From assembly GCA_026874595.1 (NCBI GenBank), contig CM049312.1:71638929-71702928 (forward strand): 64,000 nucleotides of DNA, written 5' to 3'. Position 1 is the first letter of the stretch, and every line of letters begins with the position of its first letter. This DNA is from Sipunculus nudus. Lineage: Eukaryota > Annelida > Sipuncula > Golfingiida > Sipunculidae. The notes beneath the pieces are model-generated. The model was given only the letters and a program-made list of their open reading frames with translations. It ran no database searches and was not told the DNA's origin. The position numbers were made by a program, and so were the translations under genes. Positions 61,070-64,000 of this stretch are shown here, piece after piece.

Positions 61070-61151
61070 GCAGTCGTGGCCGAGTGGTTAAGGCGATAGA
61101 CTAGAAATCTATTGGGCTCTGCCCGCGCAGGTTCGAATCCTGCCGACTGCG
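61070..61151 (+). tRNA. tRNA-Ser (anticodon AGA), copy 2
   Basis: This is an 82-nt plus-strand tRNA gene identical to the minus-strand gene at 55907-55988: perfect GCAGTCG/CGACTGC acceptor, anticodon loop CTAGAAA, long variable arm, B box GGTTCGAATCC and discriminator G. TTTT at 61155-61158 is the pol III terminator. The flanks differ from those of copy 1 apart from a short similarity just upstream, so the identity is confined to the gene. With the CGA gene it makes a set of three tRNA-Ser genes within 5.3 kb. Confidence 0.97.
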
Positions 61152-62814
61152 CTGTTTTGTCGAATGGCATTGACGAAACCCATTAGTTGCAGGCATTTTG
61201 CTTGTTTTCATTCCCCCTAGGAGTTACCATTACCCATGTTAGATGGAACAGATAGGTGTTTGTTAGAATAGATATTCATTTACTGCAGCTCTACAGGAAA
61301 ACATTGATGAATATTTATATATAAAATAAAAAAAATGAGTGTTATTGGGCTTACCTTTATAGATACATATGTATCTAATCAGTATAGTGACAATGGTCTT
61401 AAAGCACAGACTGTTACATTTATAGTTTAAAATTTTCATTTAATCAAAGTTCTAGTAATTTTCCCCTATTTTCACACAGTACCACAGAAACGTCATTGAA
61501 AATGTTTCAGATGAAATCAGTGGTATGGTAAATAACTGAAACAACCTACTGGGCTACAGGTGCCAGTCAGTTTAACTGTCTGGGCTTAACCTGGTATTCT
61601 GAGCCAAGAGCTGATAGCACCAGCTAGTCTGAGCATATGGACACAAAACGAGAGCTCACTAATGAGGATGCCAACAGCCTACTGATAAGTACTCTTAGCC
61701 AGTTGTCAAGCAATGTCGAAACCTTCCTCACCTTTCATATGCTACTTTAAGTTACTTCTTATGCATGATCCACACATATATTTTCAAAATGATTAAACAA
61801 CCAGACCAACAAAATTTATATGGCACTGCAGAAAAATATAAATCTATGTGTCTTTGAAATTTTTTGGCAAATATAAATGTAATATAATTTTCTTGGGTTT
61901 CTCTGTAAATCATTAATGTTTTAAACTTTGAGGTTAAATGCATTAAAATGAAATGCATTACAATATAAAAACTGAAAAACCTAATTGTTTAAAGAACTTA
62001 ATTGGTTCTAGAAATGTGTACCTGTGTGTACCTATATTGTGTCTATATAAGTATTTGAGAGAGGATTTTGTCAAGAAAAAGCAATTATTAAACTACCTTA
62101 ATCACTGGAAAGAACGAACACCCAAGTTTAATCTGCCAAAATACCCAAAGACTTTACCAGCTTTTATCAAAAGGGGGAGTAGAAATAAGCAATACTTACT
62201 ACCACTCCCCCTTCCATGAATTATATTTGTGTTACAGACGGAGATTGGATACAAAAATGGTAAACATGCGTGTGTCAATAATTATATGTTGGGATGACAG
62301 TTTCTTTTGCAACCTAAAGGATTCAAGGATTTTAGTAATTGGTTCACAAGCATAATTTATTATAAACCTTTGTAACATACAAACCGCATTTTTCCAATGC
62401 GAACATGCAGCTTTTCACAGAAAGTTTTGTCTTTTCAAAGCTTTGTTGTCTTAGTAACTGTAAAAAAACGATATGAAGCAGGACAAAATGTATCGCAATT
62501 CACCCGTTGTGATTCAGTTTCTGCAGTTCTGCGTACCAGTATGCATACTTGTAATGATTAGCCATATATGTCCCTTCTATTTTTTATACGAGAAATTCAC
62601 CTTTTGCCATTAGCACGACATGGTGAATATCCTCCCATATATGACAATAAGACGATAAATGACCTTGAATGTATGAATTATATTATATATATATATATAT
62701 GTTGATTATAATAAGGCCAATAAAAGGTTGGGTTCTAAGACACTGTTTTTAAAAATCAGTGAGCGAGGGTGATTTTTATTTTACATGTTTTTTGTATGTT
62801 TCGATATAAGTGTC
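61152..62814. other. No gene recognised
   Basis: AT-rich. An open frame at 61953-62219 ends in a Lys/Pro-rich stretch (WKERTPKFNLPKYPKTLPAF) that I do not recognise. It overlaps a 10-bp inverted repeat AAGGGGGAGT/ACTCCCCCTT at 62171-62213. Confidence 0.45.
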
Positions 62815-63050
62815 ATAGTGTCATATGATCAGGGAAAAGCATAATAATAGCAGAACTGTTTTGTTAAACAGGTTAAAGCACTACATAACATAGGAAATGT
62901 TTTAAAATTATAATATTTGATCTTCTTGAAAGAAATGTCCGAGCGGCTGGGGCTCAAAATAGGTAAATTTCTATTGAAAATAAAATTTCATTTTCTGATG
63001 CGCGGGGGGGGGGGGGGGGGGGGGGGTTAAAATTGACGCCCGCGGTGCCT
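62815..63050 (+). repeat. Dispersed repeat F, copy 2 with G23 run
   Basis: Matches 37400-37625 throughout. The short G-run before TTAAAATTGACGC (GGTGGGG in copy 1) is here a 23-G tract at 63004-63026. Confidence 0.75.
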
Positions 63051-63277
63051 GAGAATCCTACCTTTTTTTTTACCTAATATATGTTTCATTCAGCTACTCG
63101 ATATAATGATGCGAGATGTATAAACTCAGCTACTTGGCCTGCTTCAGTCCAGACTTCAGTGTTCAGAAAGCAGACCCAGCATGTGCTGAAGGAGGTGATC
63201 ATAACATTCCCATGTTGAAAACTGTACATGTGTATCAGCTCCCTGTAGGTCAGGTATATAAGAATGCAAGATCTTAG

Positions 63278-63508
63278 CAGAAGCGGATCCTGAGTTGTGG
63301 TCCAGGGAGTCCGGACAACCCCCCCCCCCCCCCCCCCCCCCCCCCCATTTTTTTTCATCCGCCGCAACCTTTTAATGATTGTTTACGACCAATTCTTGCG
63401 GTTTAGTCGCCCCCTTTTACGGACATGGGGATTTTTTTTTCAGGTTTTGTCATAAGTCAGCTTTGAATTGAACCCTCTTTTTCCTAATTCCTGGATCCGC
63501 CCCTTTTA
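63278..63508. mobile_element. hAT-like MITE, second copy
   Basis: It runs from CAGAAGCGGATCCTGAG to CCTGGATCCGCCCCTT and shares with 38571-38757 the GGTTTTGTCATNAGTC block and the C-run after GTCC (C28 here). Confidence 0.5.
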
Positions 63509-63539
63509 AGTCATGGTATATAAATGTACACTTGTGGGA

Positions 63540-63553
63540 GGGGGGGGGGGGGG
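63540..63553. repeat. G14 homopolymer
   Basis: 14 consecutive G after CTTGTGGGA. Confidence 0.95.
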
Positions 63554-63844
63554 CGGTTATCGCTATTTATGTGGTTATTGTGCCTTAAGAACCCTAAGGG
63601 GTCTCTTAGGTAACAGGCATGAACTCATGCCATGCTATCACTGTGAGCTCATGGCTATGAATTCACCGCGGTGTCACATATTGACGTCACCTTAAGATAT
63701 CACTTTGGACTCACTGTTGTGTAACAAACATGAACGTACTGCACTGACTTAACATGCGTTAACAGTTGGTTCACGGCTATGAACTCACACTAATGACTCT
63801 CTAGTGATATCACATTTTGACTGGATGGGCAGAAGGTCTATCCT

Positions 63845-63985
63845 TGACGGGATCATCTCAGATGGACGCTGTTCAGATATAGACGCCATTGCTTCACATG
63901 GACGCTGTTCATTTGGACGCCAAGAAAATGGACGCTGTTCATATAGACGCCTTCGTATATATGCCCATACACCATTAAGACGCCT
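63845..63985. repeat. Short tandem repeat at the window end
   Basis: ATGGACGCTGTTCA alternates with ATATAGACGCC in three units. Just upstream (63610-63830) motifs such as GGCTATGAACTCAC and GATATCACTTTGGACTCAC also recur. Confidence 0.6.
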
Positions 63986-64000
63986 TAATACAAGCCATAT

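Noticed and set aside
1-64000. Search for 5S, U1, U2, U4, U5 and U6 RNA genes, rRNA, CRISPR arrays and viral or toxin genes
   Set aside because: No matching hallmark sequences were seen on either strand by eye.

Overview
This 64 kb window reads as AT-rich intergenic or intronic DNA from an animal. The indications are eukaryotic tRNA-Ser genes with internal A and B boxes and oligo-T terminators, two U3 snoRNA genes, tRNA-derived SINEs, degenerate non-LTR retrotransposon pieces, foldback and TIR elements, and many microsatellites. No long ORF, operon, rRNA, CRISPR array or phage-like block is present. The SINE body type, the hairpin-ended repeats and the G/C homopolymer runs make a marine invertebrate, perhaps a mollusc, my best guess. 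That placement is an inference, not something the sequence proves.

Layout. 1-17 kb is mostly unannotatable AT-rich DNA. It holds a tandem repeat (2985-3720), a candidate first exon with a perfect TCACGTGA E-box (5013-5106), a SINE (6505-6785), a dispersed repeat split by an insertion (10411-11228), a 455-bp foldback element (11229-11683) and a CRE/CCAAT/ETS-like cluster (11994-12030). 17-23 kb holds a SINE directly in front of a plausible coding exon (17479-17588), a TIR element (17790-18268), further weak exon candidates and a LINE reverse-transcriptase fragment (22495-22785). 25-41 kb is repeat-rich: LINE, SINE and hAT-like pieces, an EF-hand-like segment at 34055-34140 (-), and two tandem copies of a short element that combines tRNA-like promoter boxes with TGTTACG/CGTAACA-type ends (40254-40660). 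44-53 kb holds a SINE, two LINE C-terminal fragments, the most convincing protein-coding exon of the window (46304-46481, minus strand, unrecognised protein), weaker exon candidates on both strands and a ~120-bp tandem repeat (47887-48300).

55.9-61.2 kb is the best-defined part, a small cluster of structural RNA genes. It contains tRNA-Ser(AGA) on minus, two U3 snoRNA genes on minus lying in a direct duplication 1366 bp apart with a ~40-bp minisatellite between them, tRNA-Ser(CGA) on minus, and a second tRNA-Ser(AGA), identical to the first, on plus. U3 guides early pre-rRNA processing in the nucleolus; the tRNAs decode UCN serine codons. No protein genes could be confirmed inside this cluster. 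I did not find a new multi-gene system. The observations most worth checking are the U3 duplication, the TIR-plus-tRNA-promoter element, the foldback element and the minus-strand exon at 46.3 kb.
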